From Hofstenia miamia (taxonomy: Eukaryota > Xenacoelomorpha > Acoela > Hofsteniidae), in contig CABFPE010000036.1 in NCBI GenBank assembly GCA_900660155.1, positions 1,363,517 through 1,427,516 on the forward strand: a stretch of 64,000 nucleotides of DNA, read 5' to 3'. Shown piece after piece: positions 12,840-25,300 of this stretch. The notes beneath the pieces were generated by a model that made no database searches, had not been told where the DNA came from, and saw only the letters and a list, made by a program, of their open reading frames with translations. A program made the position numbers and the translations under genes. Within the stretch, counting starts at the first letter, position 1. Each line of letters starts with the position of its first letter.

Positions 12840-13000
12840 CAAAAAACTCTTAGAAACATTTCTAGTCAATGATTCATATATATATTTTTTTTATGAAAAC
12901 TTTTATTGCTTTTATCGCGACATGTTTCGACAAACATTGTTGTCATCTTCACGCATTTGTAGCAATGTTCCCGAACTTTTTCTTTAAATGTTTTTGATCA
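12840..13000 (-). mobile_element. Penelope-like element terminal piece
   Basis: The stretch from about 12888 to 13000 is the reverse complement of 14788-14903, next to Penelope-like coding fragments. It contains the same word order in both copies (ATAAAAGCAATAAAAG, TTTGTCGAAACATG, GAAGATGACAACAATG), as expected for the terminal repeat (pLTR) of a Penelope-like element. It separates the two copies of the CLK exon 1 block. Confidence 0.55.
12912..12956 (-). ncRNA. Hammerhead-ribozyme-like motif (degenerate)
   Basis: Read on the minus strand: TGAAGA, then a stem GACAA with loop CAATGT and partner TTGTC, then GAAAC and a GTC triplet. This matches the hammerhead order (CUGANGA, helix II, GAAA, NUH) known from the terminal repeats of Penelope-like elements. 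The base that should be C3 of the core is not C, so activity is doubtful. A second copy is at 14830-14870. Confidence 0.4.
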
Positions 13001-13614
13001 TTATATATATATACTCGAATATTAATTAATGCAATAAGAAAACCTGTGACGTCGTCTACTTCGGCTGCGATGCCTACTGCGACTACGATGTCTTCTTTTA
13101 GGTGAAGGCGAGTAATTGCGACGACGGGAACGAGATCGATAACGTCTATAGGAACGATGTCTTCGTCTATTTGAGCGTCTACGGGAATTTCGCCTATAAG
13201 ATCTAGATCTAGAACGACGATGAGACCTTGAGCGACCCCTACGATGTGAACGTGACAATCGTCGACGCCGATATTCACGACTGGAAGATCGTGATGAATG
13301 ACGCCCCATTAGAAAATCTTAACAAAAGCAGAAATTCAAAAATTAGGAAATTCTATCAAAATTACATAGAAATATTTCTAAAAATTATAAAAGTTTCACA
13401 TTGTTAAGAGCAAATGAGAATCACAACATATCGAGATGCAATTTTTCTAAACACCTGCATGAAGCTTCAAAAGTTTCTTTAGTTTTTTCGAGAACAGTTG
13501 ACTCAAATATATATTTGAATTCATAAAGCAATATCTTCTGCATCAATGTTTTCAACCTTTGCAGGACCCTACAATGTGAAGCTTTAGACGTTACTCATTA
13601 ATGGAAGTGACATG
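13001..13614 (-). repeat. Duplicate of CLK exon 1 and its flanks
   Basis: A second copy of 12226-12839. The exon copy (13044-13309) keeps the ATG, 88 RS-rich codons and the GT donor, with the same protein beginning MGRHSSRSSSREYRRRR, so it could serve as an alternative first exon that splices to CLK exon 2 and gives the same protein. The lack of visible differences means either a recent duplication or a haplotype copied into the assembly. It is bounded on both sides by Penelope-like sequence. Confidence 0.8.
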
Positions 13615-14514
13615 TTTAACAGTTTTTTAATCATATGCATTACACTAGTGCCTATTCCATTTATTAGAGCCAATGCCTTCCATAGTTGATTAATTTCTTG
13701 GCTACAGCAAACTCGAAAGTTTTGAACTTCAATAACCATATAATATTGTTAACTACATAGTAATCAAAGGTATTATACCATATCCTATAAATCTTTAAAG
13801 AAATGTAGTAGATGTAGTTTTTAATTTAGAAGCTAATGATTTCTTGGTTGATTTAATACATATGGCTTCTGCTATCTTAGTTTCACGATGCTTTACAAGA
13901 ATGTTAAAGTTTTTTAGCTTAGGTGCACATTCATGAATATATATTTCTGATTGTAGATGCCCTCTTATATGTTCTTTTGCCCGAGTTTCTAAATGTCTTC
14001 TAGTCTTGCCAATGTATGAACTTGAACATTCATCACAGTCGTATGAATAAACGATATTAGAAGACAGGGAAATCGGTATATGATCTTTATTAAGGAACAT
14101 CTGCATGGTTTTCTTTGCATAAAATACTGGACAAATTTTCGAAACTTGTAATTCTTTGTTATATGTTCTTATGGTTCTCTTCAGTTGTTCTTCTCGTGTT
14201 CTTATGAATGGTAACTTCCAGTATATATTTGTTTTTTCTTGGTTATTTGTAGCATTTAATGGTTGTTTCTTGGATGAAAATTTTATATCAATGATCTTAC
14301 GAATTAATTTTTGTGGATAGTAATTATTTTTAAGATCCTCTGTTATTTTATCCAAACTTTCTGTTAAACTTTTATAATTAGAGCATGATTCAAATATTCT
14401 ATTGATTAAGCATGAAATGGTATTGATTTTATGACGTTCATCACAATTTGATGAGAATGGTATGTATACACCTGTACATACACCTGTACCATTCGGTTGA
14501 AATGTCATTTATAT
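13615..14514 (-). mobile_element. Penelope-like retroelement, C-terminal part with GIY-YIG domain
   Basis: A minus-strand reading frame (about 13795-14508) encodes the end of a Penelope-like polyprotein. The block VYSYDCDECSSSYIGKTRR, followed by LETRAKEH, is the GIY-YIG endonuclease domain linked to the reverse transcriptase in these elements; just before it is the linker with LPFIRTREEQLKRT. The 3' non-coding part runs to 13615. The RT domain itself is absent, so this is a truncated copy. The same 3' end recurs at 19960-20184. Confidence 0.8.
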
Positions 14515-14515
14515 G

Positions 14516-14905
14516 CTTAGTAACAACCATTAATGCTACAAATAACCAAGAAAAAACAAATATATACTAGAAGTTACCATTCATAAGAACACGAGAAGAA
14601 CAACCATAAGAACATATAACAAAGAATTACAAGTTTCGAAAATTTGTCCAGTATCTTATGCAAATGCAGATGTTCCTTAATAAAGATCATATACCGATAA
14701 GATAGCAGAAGCCATATGTATTAATTGGCAAATGAAAATAGAAAGAAATAAACAAAGACATCAATCAAATTTATACATTTACTAAAGATCAAAAACATTT
14801 AAAGAAAAAGTTCGGGAACATTGCTACAAATGCTTGAAGATGACAACAATGTTTGTCGAAACATGACGCGATAAAAGCAATAAAAGTTCTCATAAACATA
14901 TTCAA
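14516..14905 (+). mobile_element. Second Penelope-like fragment, opposite orientation
   Basis: Positions 14535-14720 repeat the coding strand of the neighbouring Penelope-like copy in reverse orientation, with internal pieces missing. Positions 14788-14903 carry the terminal piece also seen at 12888-13000, with its hammerhead-like motif. The two fragments are thus arranged head to head. Confidence 0.7.
14830..14870 (+). ncRNA. Hammerhead-ribozyme-like motif, second copy
   Basis: The same architecture as at 12912-12956: TTGAAGA, stem GACAA/TTGTC, GAAAC. The two copies differ at bases next to the core (GTC against GAC after the last helix), so at least one has lost the usual cleavage triplet. 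Confidence 0.4.
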
Positions 14906-14923
14906 AGTCTTAAGATTATTAAT

Positions 14924-14954
<31 letters not shown>

Positions 14955-14957
<3 letters not shown>

Positions 14958-15372
14958 GTGTCGCTATGTACCTACAAATTACTCAAAAACGTCCCTAGCG
15001 ACATATCAAGGCGTCAATAGCAACATGAAAAAATATTAGTGGAATTATGATGAAAAAATTGCTGTATGACATTGGGGAATTGTGAATCGCTATATTTATT
15101 AAAATTCCAACTAAGTTTGTGTAATATACTCTAAGTTTGTCAACTTCCGGCTGAATTATTCACTAAATTTCTGAGTAATTACAGAGCTATACTTAGGCTG
15201 CATATTTTCAATATTTATCATTCTTCTAAAACAGTGTCTCAAATAATAGTCTGTACATCCACTGCTACCACAGCGGGCGTGACTATCATGCCATCATTAC
15301 ATTTTTTTAAAAAAAAATCTAATTGTACATAGCGACATACATAAATTTCACGAAGTGTAGATAGCGACATAC
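14955..15372. mobile_element. Possible MITE with TGTCGCTATGTAC ends
   Basis: The word TGTCGCTATGTAC at 14959-14971 recurs in inverted orientation at 15325-15337, and again with one change at 15357-15369, near related TAGCGACATA words at 14996 and 15361. The internal part has no coding capacity. Boundaries and target duplication are not clear, so this could also be a chance cluster of short repeats. Confidence 0.35.
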
Positions 15373-17405
15373 ATAATTTTTATTGTGTAAGTGAATTTTG
15401 TAGGTATGTATATATGTGAGTTTATTGCTAAAACTTTGTACGTTGTGTTTGTTTATTCAAGTTTAACTTTTGATGTTCCATTTATAAAACATTGGAAGGT
15501 TTTCATGCAATGTTATTTTTATATGCTGAATATTCTATTCTGCAATAGTATTGCAGGCGATAAGCTTAGTGTTTGGTTAGTTGTAGAATCTGTGGTTACA
15601 ACTTCATTATCTGTGCAAAGTAAAAACTTTATAACTATTACCATATTGGAAGTTAAAGGGCAGTCCACTAATTCACTCTAAGTAAAATAGTCTGAGGAAG
15701 TTTTTTTACTTAGCCATAGGTTGCAAAACTGGCAATAAATGCGATTAAGACCACATAAGGCAGATTAATTTGCAGGTGATAGAGCGTTCTGCATGATTTC
15801 TAATCTAAATGCGTCATCTGTCTCAACACTGACTTTATGAAGATGTCTCATTTCGAATTTCGGTGATATATTGTGACGTGCCTGCTGAGATTGGAGAAGC
15901 CTTGTGAAAAACTACCTTCAAACATTAGAGGCTCAGTCTTATAAGATGTCTCTGCATCCACGTCAGAAGGACGATGTAAAGCTTGCAAAACAAATACAAA
16001 AATTCGTTGAACAAAATGTGATGTCTGACTTTACAGAGAAAGAGGTAAAATGTGCTTCAAACAGTTTCACAAGCGATGTTGTGGTTAGCATTAGAACAAC
16101 AATACGTACAAAACATTTATTTTCATCTTTAGTGCATGATTCAAGTGTATTGATTTTGTTTTCATTAGGCAATAAAATTTAAAAATATATTTGAATGGAA
16201 CATGACAATTTCTACATATGACGTCCATATAAAAAATATAAGTATCAGGTAACTTAAAATGATTACTTCTAAAAAAGAATTAAATCATTGCCACTAATTG
16301 TTCTCCCGGTAGGATAAAGGTTAAGAAAGTGCAATTATTATTATAGATGCTAATCTATAATTCAACAAATGTTCTTGTCTTGTATTGAAATAGCAATAAA
16401 GTCAATAAAGAAGTCGTTGCGGTAGCTATGAACATCAAGGCAGCATACAAGCCGGATTGCATGCACATATAAAATAAATAGCTAATCGATTATCACAAGA
16501 ATAATATTCTACCTCACATATTACATTATTGGTACTTGGTACTTGCTTAATTTTAATAGAGACATCAACCGATTTATTCAATTTTGATACTGGAGTTTAG
16601 AACCTAAATCAGCCGTTTATAATTCAGTTTAAAGAATTTCATGAAATAACTGAATTTATTTGTCAATTTTTCTTTGATCATATAAAATGCATGATTCAAA
16701 GACAGGACTTGTCAAAAACATGTTGCAAATTCCTCAATACACAAAGACCTCAAAACCAAAAAGCATTTCATTATCACAAAAAGGTATGTATTCATAGTTA
16801 TTAGAAAATTTTCCTGCATATATTTTATATTTTTGATATCGAATAAGGAAACATTTTTGTTCATTTCTTGCCATAGAATAACTTTATGATTCAATTCACT
16901 CACATAAAGCTATTGATATAATCGGCAGTAAATAACCCTAAATTATAATCACTAACTAAATGTGCACTATAGTTTATTACAATCAAGGACATTTACTGTT
17001 AAAATTACAGGATAGTGGTTTTTTCAATTTCTAGATGCATGACTACAAAATATAATCAAATAACTAATGAAAATTATATAAAACTACATTGAGAGTTCAT
17101 AAACTACACAAAGCAAATACTATAAAAATTAAATAAGAAAAATGTTTCACAATCACAAAACAAGTGGTCTTTTAGTCTAAATACATTTTTGTCAAATTAT
17201 AAAATATAATTAATTTTCAATTACGCATATAAAATGCCTTAAGTATTTTACATCATCATAAAATTTAAAAGATTTACATATTCAAAATAGTAAATAAATA
17301 AATTCATTGTTTTGTAAAATGCTGAGTTTGTTCAAATATTCATACTTGTAGTTTAGATTTAGAAGTGTGAACTGTTGAGACAAGTCTTATTATAAAATTA
17401 GTGAA
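15373..17405. other. Intergenic region before CCT8
   Basis: Two kilobases of AT-rich sequence. The only coding-like patch is at about 15900-16048 (see separate entry). No transposon ends recognised. Confidence 0.5.
15901..16048 (+). other. Orphan exon-like segment
   Basis: The plus strand encodes YLQTLEAQSYKMSLHPR, then a charged stretch to DFTEKE, directly followed by GTAAAA, a possible splice donor. The composition looks like real protein, not random AT-rich translation, but I do not recognise the family. It may be one exon of an unseen gene or a remnant of a transposase. Confidence 0.25.
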
Positions 17406-19807
17406 ATGGCACTGCACGTTCCTCGAGCTCCTGGTTTTGCTTCTATGCTGAAAGATGGTGCCAAGGTTATATTTGCAATTGATTAAAATATATGAATGTG
17501 AATTTATAAATATTTACCTAAACAAAGTTAACATTTTTTTTCGCAAAACGCGTAAAATGCCTGCTCTGAATATAAGATTGAGCTATTATCTTAATGACTT
17601 TAGAGCTTTTTTCTGAAGTCCCAATGACTGATTTAACCGGTTTTCTGGATCGTTTTTTCCTACAAGGAATACCGTGACATCCCTTACGATATTCAAAATG
17701 TACCATCTTTAAATTACAATAAATTATAATCATTATAACTTTATAATTTACTTTCTGAAACATTACTTACTATCAGGGCTTCGGAGCTGGCGCCGGATCG
17801 AAGGAGCAGAGTATTTTCCTCGAAGTTGGAGCAACATTTAAAATGCCGGCGGGCAGGAGTTATTAGTGTAGTTTTCTCCCATTAAGGGCTTTGATGTTAC
17901 AAAAAATTATAAAAATTCTTGGAAATTTTTAAAAAAATTCGTTAAAATTTGAAAACATCAAGTATAAGCGAAATTTCATATGTTGAAGCCCAAATCATAA
18001 TGGAGAAGTAGTTGGAGCTAAATTTTGATAAGAATGTTCTCCGGAGGGTGACTGGAGTAACTTCATGTGTGAGCCTGCTTCGAAGCCCTGCTAACAATAG
18101 ATTTGAATTTTATAAATTTGTAATTTGTTAAAAAAATGATCAGTAAAAAAAAGTAAATAGTGATTAAGAATTATTTTTTGCCTGCATTTGATATCTAAGC
18201 AATTTTTCACAAAACATTAACAATTGGCGTTATTGCAGATCAACACTCTTATTTTTAAAAGCTTAAATGACGTCAAATCACATTCTAAGCGTTTAAGTAA
18301 TCAAATTTTAAAAATGCATTATTTTTTCTAAATGGTTACGGGTGGGGTTAGGGTTATGTTTTGGTTAGCATTTGAGAGAAATCCAATAATAAAAAGTTTA
18401 AAAAATTGTTGATGTAGACCAGTTGCTCAGCATAATTAAAGAAATTCATAGCACGCGATCGACAATTTAAGACAAATAACGGATAAAAGCATGAGTTAAT
18501 AAAAAAATATAGATATTTGACATCAAAATTTGTAATATAAGTGTATTAACGAAAATCTGCAAATTTTACCACTCAAAACTAATGAAATATGTTTTCGGTC
18601 AGCATCCTTAAAGTGCAATAAACTGCTTTTTAAGAATGTCCCATTTTACAAACATTACCAATCAGAACTTTTATGTATTTTATTGGATTTCTCATCGCTT
18701 TTAGCCCCTTCCATGTGGCACTATTCTGCACCTCGCAAGGTTTGAGTTATGGTTATGTCAATTTGTTACTTGGGTATAGGGCTTAGGCGATAAAATATTG
18801 AAAAAATTTAGTTTATTCATTTACGATAAATTCGCAAGCACAAAGGAAATTATTAGAAAAATTTCTATTCAGAAAATAACGCAGAATTTTACCGTTTGTT
18901 TGACAAATGTTTGATAATCTAGCGCCGCATGATGTTTGTGGTACAATTAATATTGATTACTTGTTTGATAGCTTAACAGTCTTCGCTGTCAATTCAACCG
19001 CTAATCATTTATTTGACTGATTAAATTGTAATTAGTTGCTTTGAATATAGTAAGCCACCGCATATAACAAATACGTATTACTATCCCTAGGCTAGGGTCT
19101 TGTAAGTATTTGAAATTTCGAGTTTCTGACCCGACTCGAAATTTCAACCGTAAAAGATTTCGAGTCGGGTCGATTAAACTCAAGTTTTGTTGATTTGATA
19201 TTCAATAGTGCAGTGTGTTTCTCAATTAAAAACTATGTAATTTTCTATTCGAAAATCATTTCTGTAAAAATTCTTTTCGTAGTCATTGGGGTTATATTAT
19301 ATATTGTCTATCGAATGACAGTTAGAATTGATTGGTATTACGTTAGTAGTCTCTCCCTCAGATTCGCTTGTTTTGAATTTGACATAAAAGGTTTCATTTT
19401 CTAATCTTTCGTAAAAGTTATATTAAAACTTCATTAACAAAAATCGCGATTTCATGGTGGTACTCCTACGTCACGTTTTATTCAAGTAATTTTAATTTAA
19501 AAACATCAGCATTGATCGCTTAATACTATATCTATATACAATACTTATCAATTACACGTTTTTAACCAATTATAAAGGTAGCTGCTGAGGATTTATGATA
19601 TTGATAGGCGTATGTGCGTAGACAGATTTGAGATTCGAAATCCGAATTTTAAAAGACTGACTCGACTCAAAGTAGAAAAATCACGTCTCGCAGGACGCTA
19701 CCCCAGACTTTTACTATATCCTTTGTCAACTGTATTCTATGTTAGGAATATAATATCGCGTTTACTATTAGCATTGCTGCACTATATCCGGACTTATATT
19801 CGATTAC

Positions 19808-19843
<36 letters not shown>

Positions 19844-21349
19844 TTTGCAATTTATGCAGAATTTATATTCGTCATTTATAATCATTTTCATATATATACG
19901 TAGTTTGTAACAATATTCGTCGTTTGTAACCAAAAATTTTTTTATATTAATGTTGCAATTTTAACAGTTTCTTAATCATATGCATTACACTAGTGCCTAT
20001 TCCATTTATTAGAGCCAATGCCTTCCATAGTTGATTAATTTCTTGGCTACAGCAAACTCGAAAGTCTTGAACTTCAATAACCATATAATATTGTTAAGTA
20101 CATAGTAATCAAAGGTATTATACCATATCCTATAAATCTTTAAAGAAATGTAGTAGATGTAGTTTTTAATTTGGAAGCTAATGAACTAGGTTCGAAGTCG
20201 ATCCAAGCATTATTCACTGAGATATTAACGATTATTCCCCAAAATATAGAGTCAAGAACAGTAGTGGGTTGTTAAATGAAATTTCAAAAAAACAAAGTAG
20301 TCCATAGCCTATGCATATTTAGTAGATGTAGATTTTAATTTGGGAGCTAATGAGATAGGTGTGGACTTGATCCAAGCATTTTTGCTGAGAAATTACAAAT
20401 GACGAATATCTGTGAAAACCAGCAAAAAAAAATTTTTTTCATTTTAAATTTTTAGACCAATTAATCCAGTAGGATAAATTTTTCAGAGGGTACTGAGATA
20501 CACTAACTGAAAAAANAACAGTCTTCGCTGTCAATTCAACCGCTAATCATTTATTTGACTGATTAAATTGTAATTAGTTGCTTTGAATATAGTAAGCCAC
20601 CGCATATAACAAATACGTATTACTATCCCTAGGCTAGGGTCTTGTAAGTATTTGAAATTTCGAGTTTCTGACCCGACTCGAAATTTCAACCGTAAAAGAT
20701 TTCGAGTCGGGTCGATTAAACTCAAGTTTTGTTGATTTGATATTCAATAGTGCAGTGTGTTTCTCAATTAAAAACTATGTAATTTTCTATTCGAAAATCA
20801 TTTCTGTAAAAATTCTTTTCGTAGTCATTGGGGTTATATTATATATTGTCTATCGAATGACAGTTAGAATTGATTGGTATTACGTTAGTAGTCTCTCCCT
20901 CAGATTCGCTTGTTTTGAATTTGACATAAAAGGTTTCATTTTCTAATCTTTCGTAAAAGTTATATTAAAACTTCATTAACAAAAATCGCGATTTCATGGT
21001 GGTACTCCTACGTCACGTTTTATTCAAGTAATTTTAATTTAAAAACATCAGCATTGATCGCTTAATACTATATCTATATACAATACTTATCAATTACACG
21101 TTTTTAACCAATTATAAAGGTAGCTGCTGAGGATTTATGATATTGATAGGCGTATGTGCGTAGACAGATTTGAGATTCGAAATCCGAATTTTAAAAGACT
21201 GACTCGACTCAAAGTAGAAAAATCACGTCTCGCAGGACGCTACCCCAGACTTTTACTATATCCTTTGTCAACTGTATTCTATGTTAGGAATATAATATCG
21301 CGTTTACTATTAGCATTGCTGCACTATATCCGGACTTATATTCGATTAC

Positions 21350-21388
<39 letters not shown>

Positions 21389-22267
21389 CTGGGGTTTCAA
21401 TCGTTTATCTTTAGTACATGGCCGGTTTGGAAGAAGCAGTCTTTAGAAATATTGATGCTTGCAAGGAAATTGGGAGAACAACTAGCTCGTCGTTTGGTCC
21501 TACTGGTTATTTCTAAATTGTTTTTACATTTGTTTTATTGATTTGTTTAGGAATGAATAAAATGGTTATTAATCATATTGAAAAACTTTTTGTAACGAAC
21601 GATGCTGCAACGGTTTTACGAGAACTCGAAGTGCAACATCCAGCTGCAAAGCTGCTTGTAATGGCTACAGACCAACAAGAAAAGGAATGCGGAGACGGTA
21701 CAAATTTAGTGATGATGTTGGCTTCCGCTCTTTTGGAACAAGCTGAAGATCTTCTTCGCATGGTATGTGAGAATACTCAAATTTCAAATCCTGATCATTT
21801 CAAAAGTTTGTTTGTTTACAATGTAATATTTTGCTTAATTTCTGATTCATATTTGTAGAGAAGCAGTACCCGTAAATTTTTCCGCCCACAATACTGATTT
21901 TGTAATGAAGTTCTATAGCTGCTGGGTGATGTACTAAAAAATTTTCAGAAACTTTAATTTGTGCACCGTATTCATTTTTATTATAATTATGTTATTGTCA
22001 TAATAGATTATAAAAAGAACAGAAAGCATGTGTCTAACAAATAATTTGAAGTATAAATTCCAAAGAAATCATATTTTGATTAACATTTCTACTATTTCCG
22101 TAGAAGAACTTCTTCACATATAGTGTTACAATACTTTTGCACAAGACTGTATATGAAAAACGTTCTATTCCTCTATCGTTGTTTTCTAATTTTGGATTTG
22201 TTTGTCGGTTGTGAGCTTTATAATTTAAATACAAATTTTAGAAACATTCTTTGTGAAAATTTGTTAA

Positions 22268-22302
<35 letters not shown>

Positions 22303-25300
22303 AATTTTTTGGGTGTTTGAACGATGCCCTTTGTATGTGGAAAGAATTGTCTGCTTTGTAAGACTACCAATAATCTAAAATTAATTGTCTTTGAACTGCT
22401 GACTTAATAAATATTTAAATATCTTTAGGGCTTATCTCCTGTAGAAATTCGCGAAGGCTATGAAATAGCTTGTGAAAAGGCTTTAACCTACTTATCTGAA
22501 ATTAAGACTTCTTCCAGTATTGATTTGCGCAACATTGATGAAGTTGCAAAAGCTATAAGGACTCCTATTGCAAGTAAACAGTATGGCAATGAAGATTTCC
22601 TCTCCAAGCTAATTGCTGAAGCTTGCGGTATCTTTTATTATTTATACTTACATATCGGTGCATTTTGATCAATTCTTCTGTTCTAATTATTGCTAATGTA
22701 ACCTTCTTAATAGTGTATTTTAGTGAGCATAATGCCGGCAGATAAAGTTCTTTTCAATGTTGATTCTGTCAGAGTTGTTAAAATCTTAGTAGGTGATTGA
22801 TTACATATATGTTGCTAACAATATTCTAGGGATCTGGAATTAACACTTCCAGTATAATCAAAGGCATGGTTTTTAAACGTGATACAGAAACTGATCGACA
22901 TGTTGCTAATAATGCCAAAGTAGTAGTTTATTCCTGTCCACTTGAAGCGTTAAGCACCGAGACGAAAGGAACAGTCCTTTTAAAAAACGCTGAAGAGTTG
23001 AAGTCTTTCTCTAAAGGTGACGAAGAAACAATGGAAACGGTAAAAAAATTATAATATTTTGTGTTCTCTAAATTCGAATATTTACCTGAGGGTAATAAAT
23101 GATTCTGGATACATGTATATAAAAATTAAACCAAAAATGGTCAAGCAATTTTACTTTCTAATAATTCATGTTTTAGCATATAAAAGAGATTGCTGCCACA
23201 GGAGTAGAAGTCATAGTTACTGGTGGTAAAGTTAGTGATCTTGCCCATCATTACTGCAATGCTCATAACCTGCTTGTTGTGCGGTTGCCGTCCAAATGGG
23301 ATATTAGAAGACTCGCCAAAACTGTAAATGCCACTGTTCTCCCACGTGTGGCATGTATAACTAGTTGTATCTGTTTTTCATCAGTATATTTAGACTGCAC
23401 CTACTCCTGACGAAATTGGTTTTATCAATAAAGTTTATATCGATGAAATCGGTGAAACCAATACTGTAGTTTTTAAGCAAGGTATATTAGTTCCTTCCAT
23501 ACAATTCTAAAAAATTTCATTACTGCTAGTATTATGACACTTGTTCTACTAATTACAAATTGATTTTCTAGAAAAAGATGATAGTAAGATCTGTACAATT
23601 GTTGTTCGAGGATCCACCGATCACTTAATGGACGACATTGAGCGAGCTATAGATGATGGCGTGAACTCTTACAAAGCCTTGACTAGGGATTCTTCTTTAG
23701 TTCCAGGAGCTGGCGCTGCAGAAATCCATATGGCTCATAAACTTCAATGCTTTGCTGATAGTTGCACTGGAATGGATCAATACTCCATTCAAAAATTCAG
23801 TGTTGCATTAGAGTCAGTTCCTAATAACATTGCTCGCAATTGTGGTCATAAGGTAAGTATATTTAAGTTGTGATTAAAATATTGTATGCTTAACATTTAA
23901 CATTTCAATATTTTTAGTCAACGGAAGTGCTTTCACAACTCTATGCTGCTCATCAAGCGGGAAAATCTACTTTTGGGGTTGATATAGATAGCAGTCATGC
24001 TGCAGTAGTTGACACACTAGAAAAAAATATTCAAGACTTATACCACGTCAAATACTGGGCAATCAAATTTGCTACAAAAGCTGCATGTACAGTGTTACTT
24101 GTTGATCAGGTAAACTTTTATGAAGTCTACCCTTAACTTATTTTCATTATTATTGTATGAGAGGATATGTCGATCATAAAATCAACCACATTTCACATTT
24201 TTTCTTGGATATATAAAGGTAACAGATAAATGACAAATGTCAGTTTCTGGGTGTATAAACCATTTTGCTAATTTTTGCTGCTTGTCAAATTGTAAAATTA
24301 TTTAAACAAGTAACAACGGGTTATATGTTTTTTCCATTCTCCCAAATTGTAATAGAAACTTGCATTCATCAAAGTCACATTTAACCCTTTGCACTGTAGC
24401 TCATCTACTTATTCTAGTGTTTTAAAATTAGTTATATTTTTCATTTGTTTTCCTTGCATTTGGCATTACCAAAAGAAACCAAAACATTTCATGTTTCGAC
24501 AGATTTGATTCTTTGACAGTAACATTCTTAAGAACAATGCCAATTGTTATTACAATAATTTGGAGAGAACTCCTTCAGTATAGTGCCATCTATTATACAG
24601 AATATGATAGTGGTTTTATATCAGCATATTTACTATTAAGAATTGTTTGAGAAGTAATAATTTGTTACAAATTGCCATATCGACGTAAGTCAAGAAATAT
24701 ATACGAGTTCTACGTATAACATTGTTGAATATAGAGACACTAGCTTTTCAGAGCTGCTGGAATCAATTTACAAAATTATTTAAACTAACTAAAGGCTGCA
24801 ATTACTGCAGGCAAAAAAATTGTCCGTTTTGTATGTTATTGAAAATAAATGCATTATAATTGGATCCAGGGCTTTCGAGTCGAGTTCGAGTTCGAGTAAT
24901 TTTTTACATGAAATTCCGAATTCAATCGAGTTTTTCTTTAATTCCGAGTTTTTTAGAGTAAAAAAAACATTTATTTTACAATAATTCTAAGCTAAAAAAT
25001 AGTTTTTGTCATTGGTAAGAAAATTGATATTTAAAAAAATTTAATTTTTACGGTATTTTCGAGTGGATTTTCGAACGAGTTCGAGTTTTGATGATTTCTC
25101 TTCCGAGTTTTTCCGATCGAGTTTTGCGAGCTTATTCGATTTCGAATTCTTAACATTCCGAGTACTCGAAAACCCTGTTTGAATCACATTTGTCATTAGA
25201 TTAGAACAATTGGGAAAATACACGTTTTTCTGGTATAGAAACTATATTTCAATAAATCAAATCAACTTTTGTCACTGCAATGAAGCAAGAGACTCAAACA

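Noticed and set aside
12949-13278. Alternative-frame proteins over the CLK RS exons (for example the Val/Ile/Asp-rich frame)
   Set aside because: They are shadows of the Arg/Ser repeats in another frame, and the splice phases support only the RS frame.
15391-15681. 96-codon open frame with hydrophobic start
   Set aside because: No recognisable motif and the composition is that of translated AT-rich DNA.
17518-17763. 81-codon minus-strand frame in CCT8 intron 1
   Set aside because: Partly basic, but without known domain; adjacent to a MITE and probably random.
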